Source: Paramecium tetraurelia
Lineage: Eukaryota; Ciliophora; Oligohymenophorea; Peniculida; Parameciidae
Direction: 5' to 3'
NCBI RefSeq assembly: GCF_000165425.1
Contig: NW_001799038.1
Coordinates: forward strand, 62,001-126,000
Length of the DNA stretch: 64,000 bases
Shown: one piece after another, positions 1 to 12,227 of the stretch
Position numbering within the stretch: the stretch's first letter is position 1
Layout of the letters: every line of letters starts with the position of its first letter
The notes under the pieces: generated by a model
Seen by the model: the letters and a program-made list of their open reading frames with translations, nothing else
What the model was told of the DNA's origin: nothing
Database searches by the model: none
Position numbers and translations under genes: made by a program

Positions 1-680
1 CCCAAATATCAATACTCTAAGCAGATAACATAATATTTTTACTCTATTGTATCTCTTTTTCTAGATTTATTCAGGTGCCATATACAAAATAGTTCCACAA
101 TTCTCACTCATGAGTCCTGAACCATCTATGTGTGCCAATTAAGCTGATAATCCAAAATCTATCAAGGTTACATGCAAATTCTCTGGATCAATCATGATGT
201 TTTCTAGTGTTGGTATTGACATTTACCAGGTTTAATATCCCTATGGATTATATCCTGCTAGTGTAAATATTATATGGCTTCAAGTATCTGCTTTGTTATA
301 CAAACAACAGTCTCGTTGTCCAATTAGTTCCTTTGATATTATGACAATGTAACTCCATTAATGAGATCCATGGTTATAAAAAGCTTATTTTTTGTTTCCT
401 TACTCTATCAATAAGAGTTCAAACATACAAAAGAAACACGCACGATATTCGCATGATTTAATTTAATTAGAAGTTGAGCTTCTTATCTCAAAATCTCTAT
501 TTGCTAAGAAGTAAAATGAACTTTGTCAATTATTTTTATTGCTACTAATTTATTTGACATATTCAGAGCCTCAATCACAGTAGAGAATGCTCCTTTCCCG
601 AGAATCTTAAGAGGTTTATATTATTAAATAAAGCCTTAATGCATTTCACCTTAGTCTAATAATATATCAAGTAAGTTCAT
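1..680 (-). CDS. Protein kinase, 3' end cut by window edge
   Basis: Serine/threonine kinase catalytic domain read with the TGA-only code. Visible in order: glycine loop LGKGAFSTV, VAIKI lysine strand, HRDIKPEN catalytic loop, DFGLS metal-binding motif and MAPEQ activation-segment end, followed by SIDIW. Three introns of 24, 23 and 26 nt at 405-428, 204-226 and 17-42 are needed; the second interrupts HRDIKP|EN exactly. Start chosen at the ATG ending at 680, with an in-frame TGA just upstream. All key catalytic residues are present, so it should be active. It resembles the CDPK/CAMK-like kinases abundant in ciliates, but the regulatory C-terminus lies outside the window. Confidence 0.93.
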
Positions 681-1014
681 CACATCATTTTATTGTTTCA
701 TTTATTTATTATTTTTAGATTTTATTATTAATTTTACAAAATTACTTCATTGCATTAATATTATCAAAGACATTTAGATTATAATAAATTCTACTCTCCT
801 CTTTCCTGTTGAAAGGTGAGTGCGACATTTAAATTCTTGGGATTAATGTAAATTAATTTATTATTTATTGGTTGTCTCTTTAAAAAGAAAAGAAAGAAAA
901 CTTACCCTCTTAAGATGAAAAAATTGATTGATTAAGCTTCTAAATCTATCATTTAGACTTAAACCATCATATAACTTTATTTAATAGTAAAACAATTAAA
1001 ATTATTATAATAAA

Positions 1015-3834
1015 ATGTTGTAAGAGGTATAAGTGTTTTTTATAAGCCCCCTCTCATCATCTAATAGGATAAATGACGAATCCTTATAAAGTTACAAGTA
1101 TATACAATATATGGGATATAATAAAAATGCATCTATTTTATGTTCCCTAATACATTATGCTTTTAATAAACAAATTTCAAGAATCCTAGAGAGTATTCTT
1201 CAGCTGATTAATACCTTGAAGAACTAAACAATTTACACTGAATTTGTAAAATTAATCAAATAAACCAAATTTGAAAAGAACCATGTATAGAAATTCTTTT
1301 AAAATCTCTATCTGATAGACCAGAACAATGAAATTGCTGGAAAACTACTTTTTGATCTTTGCAAAAGTAAGGATTGGTTGGATGGTAGTTAAATAGCATA
1401 CAATCAAATAGCGAAAGAATTTTAGTTGAGGATTTCTATTTATAATTGCAATGAAGTTTATGGAATCTAATTCAAAGAAACTATCGATCTGATGGTTGAT
1501 GCTAATAAAAAATTCTATTTTCTCATCTCAGAACCAATATTTAAGAACATAGAGAAAACATAATGTCCCTAATGCAAAATAAAATCGGAATTTATTTTAT
1601 TGACTTGCAATCATAAACATTGCTATAAATGTTTACGAAAGAAATCTTAAATTGAGAATATCAAATGCCATTGTGGAAAAATATGTTATAAAAAAAATGT
1701 GTTGCATTGCTTATAAAACTTTGACAAAGTGAAAGAGTATAATGAAATGAGTAAAGTTTTGTTAAAATATTATGAAAGTGCAAATTCATCAGTTGCACTT
1801 ACAGATCAACAATTATCATTAGATAGAAGTAGAAGATATCATGCAAATCAAGATATTGAACAAAAGATTGCACCTACAGTTGAACCTCTATATGAATGTA
1901 GTATATGCTCAAAAAAGTCTTAAAGTTAATTATTAGTCTTAGAAGACTGCAAACATCAATTTTGTTATTATTGTGCATAGTAATATAAATTACAAAAAGA
2001 GTGTCCCTTATAAAACTGTATTAAAAAAATAGAGTAAAATTCATAGTAAACTTGTTTAAATAAAAATAATTCAAAAGAAATAGATTATCCAATTATTAAT
2101 TAAAACATAAAAGAAAGCATTTAAAATTCCTCCAATCCTAAAGTAGCAGAACAATGTTCTAGATGCTCTAACACATCTAAATATAAATTATTTGAAGTAA
2201 AAAAATGTAATCATAAATTTTGTAAATCATGCCTATCAAATATTGAGATGAAATATGAATTAGCCTTTTGTTTAAAACCCAAATGTTAATCAACATTTAC
2301 AAAGCAAGAATACAAAATGTACTTTAAGTCTGTATAACCATTATCAAATTCAGAGGTGCCTTAAATGTAAAGAGTGATTCCCCCCTAAAACTAATACTCA
2401 TCTTTTGACTGCGAAAGTTGTAAATATAAAAGAAGTGAAGATCAAAAATATATATTAAACTGTGGTCATTCTATTTGTAATGCATGTATCATTTTAAATG
2501 TTTAATTCAAAACAACATGCTGCTATTTAGCAGCTTTGGATTCTGAATATCAGCAATTTCGGAAAAATATGACTACAAATTGCAAAGGTTGCCAACTCCC
2601 TTTTCAAATAAAAGAATTGTTTTAGTCGAATTGTAAACATGAATTTTGTTTAAGTTGCTGTTAAAAAATATATTTAGAAAGATCTCAAAGATGCTTGGAA
2701 AAAAGATGTGGTAAACTAATATTTTTTGTAGATGATTTGTATAATTTCATTTGGAGTTAAAAAATAGAGGAAAGTAAAGATATTTCAAACAAAGAAGTAT
2801 AGAAAAAAACTGAGGAGTTAGAAGAATAAGACAAGGATTAAAATTTGGAAAAATAAGATAATAAACAAATAAAAGAAGATTCAAAGTAGATTGATAACAG
2901 TCTACACAGAAGTACTCAGTGTTAAAAAACAAAATCCATAGAGGAGTAAGAATCTCCTACACTTCAAAAATCTGTCATCAATTTAAAGGAATATAAAATT
3001 AATGAATAAAAGAAGGAGGAAATAAATTTACCATCAACAAAACTATAAGAGATTGTTAAGCCTAATGGTTAGAATCTTGTTCAGAATGGTGATCCAAGAA
3101 AATAGGAAGTTTACCAATTTGAAGATGATATTTCTGGGTCTGAAGAAAATTATGAAGAGGAGATAATTATTTACTAATAGATCGAAGAAATTAAATCTGC
3201 TAAAGAAAGAGAAAACGAATTTTGTAAAGGAAATTGTACAAATTGTAATTCAGAATTTTCTCCTTTTAATAAAAAATAATTGATTGATTGTAAATTACAT
3301 TAAATTGGAGCTTGTTGCATTCTAAACAAATTTATCCGTTGTCCCTAATGCGAATAAACTCCATCTAAAAAAATAATAATTCACTAAAAGCTGATACTAC
3401 CATGTAATCCTGTAGAAGAAGAAAGTATATTTGAATCAACCATCTTAAAACCCTCTTTAGGCAGTTACTATCCTCAATCTTTTCAGTAAACCTATAAGGG
3501 TTATAGTGATCAATTATAAAGATTAGAGAGATAGAGAAATAATTAAAATTCTGCGATTAAAAGAAATCTTACAACTGATACTGTCAATAAAAGGATTTAG
3601 GATAATCAATAAGTTTTAGAGGACAAATCTAAATATAAAAATGAATAGCTAATTCAGAATGAGTTGACTTTACTAAAATCTTCTCCTCCTTATCTTTAGC
3701 AACCATACCATCCCTATCGATATGAACGACTTCAGTATGGAGGATATGATCAGAGAAACAGGTTGGAATTATATAGCAGAGACTTTCATTTGAATTCAAA
3801 AATAACAACAGGATATTCAGGGAGGTTGTATTGA
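1015..3834 (+). CDS. Large multi-RING/IBR zinc protein with otubain-like N-terminus
   Basis: Intronless 939-residue reading frame, start at the first ATG after an in-frame TGA at 916. Residues about 20-175 form an alpha/beta region ending in a YFLISEP strand that resembles otubain (C65) folds, but the DGNC catalytic segment reads YNKNA, so the cysteine is absent. From residue about 183 there are at least six RING/IBR-like modules of the form CxxC...CxHxxCxxC...Cx4C (starting near 183, 293, 379, 465, 523 and 740), then a Q-rich tail. RING-IBR-RING proteins are E3 ubiquitin ligases; ligase activity here is inferred. A tandem paralogue follows 100 bp downstream. The otubain match is weak and read by eye. 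Confidence 0.85.
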
Positions 3835-3936
3835 GGTATAATAAAGGTTATTAATTTTGGAACTTTGTCTCTTTTATTTCAAAATTATTAAACACTAATA
3901 TAATATATTATATTTTCTTTTTATTATTTTACATTC

Positions 3937-6552
3937 ATGTATTAAATAACTCCAATATCAGATACAATAAAGTCTCGATACCCGTAACTCAAGGACTACT
4001 ACCTATGCTAATTTTTGGGGGAGAACCAATAATCTGCAATAATATGTTCAATCCTGCATTATCTTTTGAATCGTCGACTAAGCAGAAGTCTCGAATACTT
4101 TAGGAGTCCAAAAATAAATTACAAATAGTTGCATGCATAGGAAATCGCTTAATTCCTGCAGGAAAGTTTGGAAATGGAAAATCCAATATAAAACTTCTTC
4201 GAAAAGTTGTCAACTTACGATTAGAATAATCTTATGACAGAAGTTTTACTCTAAGACTTTTGCTTTTCTTATTAATTAATATATAAGGGTTAAATTTGTT
4301 TGAATTATTTGGCTGACTTCTTAGATTTGAATATTAATATCATTCCATAATTAAATAGTCTAGGTAGAGGGAATAGTAATTTAATTATAATAAGAGAGTA
4401 GGAAGAATATTATTTTATTATCCCGGAACCTCAATTCTAATTAGAAACCTAAACAATTTGCTTTAGTTGTAGCAGAAAGGTTTATGTCTTCCTGAATCTT
4501 TAATGTGATCATTAAATTTGTTTGAATTGTCTCTTTAAACAAAACCAGCAGAGTTATACGGATAATTTTCAATGTAGATGTGGATAAGTCATTTAAAAAT
4601 AGCAGGTTGAATAATTTTAAAATGAAATCAGTGCTATAGCTAAAACAAATCGTTATAATTTAGTATTGGAGCAATTCTATCATCAGTGCAGCTCCACCTT
4701 AGTTTAAAGAAAGAGTTAAATTCGTACTAGTTTTGCAAAATAGCTTAATGAATCAATATCTGAGTAATTGACTGCAACTGAAATTTAGATTTCTCTCCTT
4801 GATGAGACAAATAGAGTTTTAGAACAATTAGATGAACATTGTTGTAATTGTCATGGAGAATCAAACAAACCTTACTTTTATTTAAATAATTGCTCGCATA
4901 AATTTTGCTTTGAATGCATTAAAAAAGAGTTTTAAAATGATTGTTGTGGGGGATGTTATTGTATGGTTTGTCCTAATAAAGTCTCAAGAAAAGAATACGA
5001 GTTATATTTATAAATGATAAATGTTGCAAAAGACAACATCTAAGAGAAACCACCTGAAAAAGAGAAAACAGAAAACAAATGTTAAAATTGTAATAACAAA
5101 TTTCAATATCAATTGTTTGCAATAGAAAATTGTAAGCATAGTTTTTGTGATACATGTTTAGAATAGTTTTTTGCAGTTAATTACTTTTAAGTCTACTACT
5201 GTACTGTTCCAAATTGCCCAGGTACTTACAACAAGAAGGACTATGAAAAGTTTAAATAGGAGTTTAGAAAACAGTTGTAAATATCATATTCTGAATTAGA
5301 GAATTCATGTCATCAAATTTCGTGTGACTTTAATCTATTAAATAATTGTAAATAATGTCTAAAATAATTATGTGTTTCACAATCAGAAATTAAAGACTAA
5401 ATTTGCTCAAATTGCAGTAATCCAACTTTAAAAAGTAAGAATCTAATCGAAAACGATTCCACAAAGATCACTTCAGATGATCAGAAGGAAATCGATCTTA
5501 ATTGGAGTCTTTTAATAGATAAATGCTAAAAATGCTAGAAAGAATCACAATATTAATTATTCTAGATTCCATTATGTAATCATAAGTTTTGTAATTCATG
5601 CATTTAGGGTTCGATAGAAAACAAATAAAAAGATTAGAGATGTCTTAATAAGAATTGCAAAAGTTTATTTACTAGGGGATCTTATTAAAATTATTATAAT
5701 AATTTATTACAGGATAAAGAGATCATCCAAAATAATTAGCAAATATTAAATCAACAATTAATCACAAAATCAGAAACTTTCAAGCAATAACCAAAAATAA
5801 ATAATCTAGTAAATCTCAACTTTAACTCAAATGTAACTGTTTAAAGCTCAACAACTAGTACAACTGATTAATAATTGTGTTCATTTTGCAACATTTTGAG
5901 TGATTTGGATCAAGTCTTTCTTATCAAATGTGGACATTAAATTTGTTAGAGATGTAGTCTACGTTTAAAGGGTTAAAATTTTAGATGTAGTAAGTGTTTG
6001 ACTCTTTTTGATAATCTTAGATTTAAAAAGTTTAGATTATCTTGTAAGTACAAATGCGACAATTGTAAGAAAACCTTTCCTTTTGATTAGATTTCGCCAA
6101 ACTAAAAATGTCTACATTCTTTATGTTGGTAATGTCTCTAAATAATTTATACGAATAAAGAGACTCAATATTGTTGTGTCAAAAACTGCAAAAAATCATT
6201 TACTGTAGAAAAGGGTTCTAAAAATATTTAAATCTTTCCCTAGTAAGATGTTGACTCAAGTAAAGAAGCTTAACAAATTTTAAATTTGAAATTTGTAACT
6301 AGTTAAAAAATCATTTAATCGAATTCTTAAGCTATTGCTAAAATTGACCAAAGCCTATCTATTTTATTAGAGTAAAAAAAATAGAAATAAGAAATTGAAC
6401 AACCTTTTAAAATACAATCATGTATGATTTGTAATTAGGATTTCGATGATTACAATTTGCCGGTAGTCTTCTCGTGCAATTTACACATAATTGGTATATG
6501 TTGCATACTTAATAATTATCAACTATGTTACCTATGCGATAGAGGGCTTTGA
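3937..6552 (+). CDS. Paralogous multi-RING/IBR protein with otubain-like N-terminus
   Basis: Reading frame of 871 residues, same layout as the gene immediately upstream and clearly its tandem paralogue (shared GxN...A/S...CS...HY segment near residues 30-45). The N-terminal domain ends in IIIREQEEYYFIIPEP, comparable to the C-terminal strand of otubains; the expected catalytic Cys position is Ser or Ala. Zinc modules such as CFSC...CDHQICLNC and CQNC...CKHSFCDTC repeat at least seven times to the C-terminus, ending CYLCDRGL. Probably ubiquitin-related and cytosolic. The tail is shorter than that of the paralogue; the ORF at 6593-6868 may be a detached tail. Confidence 0.83.
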
Positions 6553-6592
6553 ACACTATATTTACATATATTAAGCTTATATTCATTTAATT

Positions 6593-6868
6593 ATGTTATA
6601 ACATCAATGCTCGGAAAAATCTTTTGAGAGTTTTAGACACAATTTAGGTTCATAGGATCACTTGGAGCCTGATGAAATACAAACACCAGAAATTTATGCA
6701 GATTATAATTCGATCTCCCTTCATTAAGAGATCAGAAATGAAAATATGCAATTTATTAAAAAAAAATATTGTTTTAAGGTAATTACATTAATGTAAGAAT
6801 AACCCAATCAATTGAAGCAAAAGAAATGTTATTGCCAAACTCTCGATCCCGAAAACAGTAATTCTTGA
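6593..6868 (+). CDS. Small ORF, possible tail exon of upstream RING/IBR gene
   Basis: Open for 91 codons between the RING/IBR gene and the first calpain. Composition (QxCSEKSFESF, EPDEIQTPEIY) looks like coding sequence rather than spacer, but there is no recognised domain. It follows the preceding stop by 40 bp in another frame, and no well-formed short intron joining the two could be found. With only TGA as stop, open stretches of this length occur by chance, so this is a weak call. Confidence 0.3.
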
Positions 6869-6904
6869 TTTTATTTATATTTATTCCATTTCGTTTTAAA
6901 TATT

Positions 6905-9430
6905 ATGATAACAAAACAGATAAATGCAGTTATTCTAGTAATTTTATAAGAATTGTGTAAGCATTGCAAATAAACTAAATAAAATCCACGTGATGTGATA
7001 AGTTACTTTATTCAACCAGATAAAAAAGGTATGGATGTTTTTGGATTTATGATTATGATTAAAAAGATTTTACCATTTGCTGAAGAATAAATGATTGAAA
7101 AGACTTTTTCATACATTTAGTAGCGATTTGGATGTAAATTATTAACTAGTTAAATATTTGAGGAGCTTATGATAAGAGTAGAATCTTAAATGACTAATAT
7201 TGAACTGTCTTAACAAATAAGGTTCAGAACAAAATAATAAATTGAATCATAACAATAAAGCAATATTTAGATGAATAATGCATCAGCAATTTAGACTTAG
7301 CATGAAAAAAAACCAATATTTGATTAAAATTTTAAACCCTCTTAGATGACAAATATAGTTTCTTAACAAGTGCCTAAATAAAATGTATCAAATTAAGTTG
7401 CTTAAAATTGCAATCGATCAGAAATAGAGTTAATTTAAACTTTCAGCACAAAATTAAAAAATGCAAATATCAACTTTATCGATGTGTTCAATAAGTTTGA
7501 TAGCAATAAAGACAATATGATGAATCAGTTAGAATTTTAGAAGATGATTCAAATTGTAATCAAGGATATCAAAGAAGATGAATCAAGAATCCTCGCTCGA
7601 TGGGTTTTCAAAGATTAAAACAAAGAACTAACAGCATTTCAATTTAAGAAGATTTTTGAATTTCAAGAGTAAATTATTCCATAGGCTAACATTATGGAAT
7701 CCAACTACTATGAAAATCCTGCTAATTAAAAATTATTATAATCAAATTATCAATTCTAAGAGTGCTTTGTTTCTGATTACAACCTAGTAGCTATGAAAGA
7801 ATTCCTTTCAAAATATCAATAATTAAAGAGCCAGAATTAATTATATACTGACCCTGTATTCCCTCCAAACTAAGTAAGTTTGGGAAGTAAATTCTAACAA
7901 TTTTAATGGAAAAGAATACCTTAATTTATTTCAAATCCAAAATTCTTTGTCAAAGAAAACATAGTAAACAGATTTGGTATTGGTAAGTGGATTACACCAG
8001 ATGATTTACAATAAGGGTAATTAGGAGATTGCTACTTTTTAGCCTCGATCAGTTCATTAGGGAACAGGAGACCTGATCTATTATTGGAAACATTTGTTAC
8101 TAGAACTTTCAACCCTCAAGGACTCTACGGTGTCAAATTGTGCATTGATGGAGAATGGAAAGTTATTGGAATAGATGATTTCATTCCAACCCACTACAAT
8201 AAGCCAGCATTCACCAGAGGGAAAGACTCAGAAATATGGGTTATGGTAATTGAAAAGGCATGGGCTAAAGTATTTGGTTCGTATGAGAATATTGAAGCTG
8301 GTTTCCCTTCAGAAGTCTTAAGAACCTTAACTGGAGCACCAACTAGAACTATATTCACAAGTGATGAGAATTTTGTTGAAGACTTGGAAAGTTGCATAAA
8401 GAATAGATGCATAATGGTATGCTCATCTAAAAATGAAAATAAATAGTAATATAAACTTATGGGGCTAATAGCTGGTCATGCTTATACAGTACTAAAAATT
8501 AAAGATTTGAATTCCAATACAAAATTAATCAAACTTAGAAATCCTTGGGGAAAGGAGGAATGGAAGGGAGATTGGTCGAATTAAAGTCAATTGTGGACTC
8601 CAGAGTAGAAGGCACAATTTAAAATAACAAATGCTAATGATGGAGTCTTTTACATGAGCATCACAGATTTTCGTAAATATTTTGATGACTTATCTGTTTG
8701 TTACGTGAAGGAAGGGTATTAGTATTAATCTACTACACTTCAATCAAGTAATAGGAAAAGCGAATATTTTAATATCTAAATTTAAAAGCCAGGGTGCTAT
8801 TATTTTACAATGAATTAAAAGAACGTTAGGTATTAATTTTTATAATTCAATAGATTTGAGAATAGCAATCAGTATTCACCAGCTAAGATTTTGTTATTTA
8901 AAGGAGATAGTTTATTAGATGGCAATTTTAAGAGCGATAGAGAATGCTGGATAAGTAAGGATCTCGATTAGGGATAATATACACTAGTTATCAAAGCTTA
9001 ATGGTAGTTTTCTAAAATGAATAAGTACACTTGGTCATGTTATGGACCTGGTCCAATTCATAGCGATAAGATTAATAAGATTCCTAATTTATTGAATTCT
9101 GCCTTTCTTAAGTTAGCTAGAGTAAGCGTAAAAAAGAAAGGATATTAAAAGCACCCAGACATTAAGTAGGCGTATGAATTTCATCTTAAATATGGGTATC
9201 AATATGTATATATGATTAGTTATGGATTTTACTATGTCGAGAATCAAAGCAACAAGAGTTTTGAAAGTAAAGTGAGATTTTCATAAATGAAAGGTTTAAA
9301 ACTCCGAAAACCTTATAGAGGATATAGCGTGGAGATTAACTTATAATAGAATCAAGAGTTCTTTGCTTTGTTAAGTGTTTCTAAATCTGGATATTCCTTT
9401 GGTATTGAAGAATAGTATATTGTAAAATGA
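6905..9430 (+). CDS. Calpain-type cysteine protease with N-terminal EF-hand-like motifs
   Basis: Intronless, 841 residues. The N-terminus carries an EF-hand-like loop (DSNKDNMMNQLEF) and a weaker one near residue 40. The calpain protease core follows with QGQLGDCYFLAS (Cys at residue 376), GHAYTVL (His 525) and LRNPWG (Asn 546), an intact triad. C-terminal beta-sandwich domains resemble calpain C2-like domains. Calpains are calcium-regulated cytosolic proteases. Start is the first ATG after an in-frame TGA at 6866. The next gene encodes a close paralogue of the protease core with a different N-terminus, so the pair arose by local duplication plus N-terminal exchange. Confidence 0.96.
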
Positions 9431-9513
9431 TAAACCGATAAAATCCAAATGACTTCTATTTTAATCTTAAATTATATCTAGTTATTACGATTGGAAATTA
9501 ATATATAATTATT

Positions 9514-12154
9514 ATGATAAAATCACTTAAGTGTGTCAAATGTTTGCAAGAAACAAAAGAAAGTGCATCTTATAAAGCAAAATGTGGACATCTATATTGC
9601 AACAAATGTATTGACTAGATTACTGCTGAAGGAGGTTCAAACTGTTCAGAAAAACAATGCTCTTATTTTCTAAACATATCAGATCTTATGAACAGGCAAT
9701 TCCAAAAAATATCCGGAAGCAACTAAATGGTATTTGGGAAATAAATTACAATGTTTTAAGGAGATGCTAAAAAAATGGGTATAATGACCATTTATAATAG
9801 CATCACCATCTTAATAAAATAAAGCAACACCTATAAAATAGAATGTTCAAAATGGCAACACTCCAATAAAATAATAAAAAAATACTTAACCTCGAAGGTC
9901 ATTTTAAGAACGTTCCCCTGTAGCAATTTAAACAAAGTCCAAATCTTAGATGCAAAAACTTACAGATAGGGTTTTACAATAATAGAACAGCGCAAAGGTT
10001 ATTCAACCAAAATAATAACAAACTTAATAAAGATAATAACAATAATAGTAATAATAATAATAATAATAACAATAATAATAACAATAATAATAATAACAAA
10101 ATAGATAATAATAAAATTAATAAATCATAAAATAACAATAGATTCAATAAACAGATTAAATATAACCATAAAAATAAGAAATCAAAGTCAATATTGAAGA
10201 TAGAATGATTGAATCTATCTAGTATAAATGTGATTATTGCAATTCCAATACTTCCGGATTATTTCATAATGAAATATGCGATCATAGATTATGTTATGAT
10301 TGCATCTAAAAATATTATGAGGAATTCTGTGTCTGTTTTGTAAAGGATTGCGGTTGGTAGATCAACTAGGAATAATTAAATTAGTTTATGCTCACTTATG
10401 TTACATTTCAATTAAATGAGGTTGAAGAAATTAAACTAAAAAGACAGCAGTCCTCATCAGATCAATAAGACATTCTTATAAGCAAATTTCAATTTGAAGA
10501 AGTTACTTTATAACATATGTAAATCTCTAATATGAATGAATTCATTAAGACATTTGATGAACTCAAAATTAAAGAAAAAAACTACGTAGATCTTAGATTT
10601 GGTCCAAATGAAAAAAGTGTTGGTTCAAATTACACTGCCACTTGGTAGAGATTGAATGTTATTTTTAATGGAGATTTTCAATTTTTTGCGAAATCAAGTG
10701 ATAATAAAAGGTTTGGACTAGGAAAGTACATTGGTCCCCAAGATATAATACAAGGATAATTAGGGAATTGCTATTTGTTGGCTTCAATTTCTGCTCTGGG
10801 AAATAGAAGACCTGATTTATTATTAGATGTCTTTATTACGAGAGCAATAAACGAACAAGGAATATATTGTATAAGATTGTGCATAGATGGAATATGGAAA
10901 GCCATATATGTAGATGATTATTTCCCAGTCTATCCTAATCTAAGTCCCATTTTTACTAAAGCTAAAAATAATGCAATATGGGTCATGGTATTGGAGAAAG
11001 CATGGGCCAAATTATTTGGATCCTATTAAAATAGTGCATCAGGTTCTATGTAAGAAGTGCTAAGAGCTTTGACTGGAGCACCTACAGAAGTAATCTGGAC
11101 TCAATCTCCAGACTTTATTGCCTAGCTTCGAAAATGCCTTGCCAATAGAGTTATAATGGTTGCAGCAACCTAGAGTAGTGAAGTTTAACCAATTACATAA
11201 GGATTAGTTCCAAATCATGCCTATTCAGTTCTAAAAATCAAATAAATAAATCACCCAAAAAGAGGATAAGTGGAACTACTGAAATTAAGAAACCCTTGGG
11301 GAAAAAAGGAGTGGACAGGTGATTGGGGATAAGAAAGTCCATTATGGACTCCGTAATTAAGATAGGAGTTAAAGTTAGATTCTGAAGATTCTGGTGTATT
11401 TTATATGGATATTGGATCATTTATGCAATAATTCAGAGATATCCATATTTGCCATGTCTAATAAAATTACTAATATTCTGCAACACAAAGCAAATCCAAT
11501 AAAAAAAAGGCTGTTTACTATTCTTTTAAAATTACTAAAGATGGGGATTATTACTTTACTATAAATTAACGAAATCAAAGATGGGCAGGGAATCCTAAAT
11601 ATAGCAATGCCAAGCTATTAATTTGTAAGAAAGAAGAAAATAATTAATACACATATATCGCTGGTAAACTTAGTTAATTTGGTGAAGTTTGGTGTAAATG
11701 CACCTTAACAAAGGGGGAATACGTTGTTTTTGCTAAAGTAATTTGGGAACATCACCAAGAGTTCTTCTTTGTTCTCTCTTCATATGGAATGGAAAAACTA
11801 GAATTCAAACAAATAAGAAAGATTCCTGATATGCTTCCCAGTGTTTTCATAAAGAAAGGGTTTGTTTAACAACCTAAACGAAGCTACGACACAATGGGAT
11901 AACCCAAGATTCAAAGTTGCTATAATCTAGATAGACTGGATGGTTGGGGCTATTATTTCATTGACAACTAATCAAGTGTTAAATTAATAAGCAAAATATC
12001 ATTCCATAAATTCTATGGGTTGCGATTTTGTAAACCTCATAGAGGAGTCACTTTAAATATTGAACTGCCCCCTGGTAAATAGTTTATTGCTGTAATCAAA
12101 GTGTTATCAGGATATGAAATCGAATTTACTCAAAAGGTTCAATTTCAACAATGA
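9514..12154 (+). CDS. Calpain fused to RING/IBR-like zinc modules and a polyQ tract
   Basis: Two exons with a 22-nt intron at 9779-9800; 872 residues. The N-terminus is a zinc module (CVKC...CGHLYCNKC...CSEKQC), then a P/Q-rich linker with a long glutamine run, a second module (CDYC...CDHRLCYDC...CFVKDC), and the calpain core. Triad: Cys 412 in QGQLGNCYLLAS, His 561 in NHAYSVL, Asn 586 in LRNPWG; the usual Asp before Cys is Asn here. C2-like C-terminal domains follow. The zinc modules match those of the RING/IBR genes at 1-6.5 kb, not those of known animal calpains. Inferred role: calpain whose targeting or ubiquitin link is supplied by the zinc modules. Confidence 0.95.
10030..10104 (+). repeat. 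Polyglutamine tract written mostly as TAA/TAG/CAA
   Basis: An AT-rich trinucleotide run (TAA, TAG, CAA) that looks like a microsatellite but lies in frame inside the second calpain. It encodes an almost pure glutamine run under the ciliate code. In the standard code it would be a dense block of stops. Confidence 0.9.
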
Positions 12155-12227
12155 TTCTTATTTTTAGTTTATGTAATTTAGTATTGATAATTTATAGAAA
12201 TGTATAATAAATATTATTAATTAAAAG

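Noticed and set aside
1-10. CCCAAA at the left edge as a possible Paramecium telomere repeat
   Set aside because: Only one partial unit, and it lies within the kinase coding frame.
10015-10115. AT-rich trinucleotide microsatellite
   Set aside because: Lies in frame in the second calpain and encodes glutamine, so it is coding rather than neutral repeat DNA.
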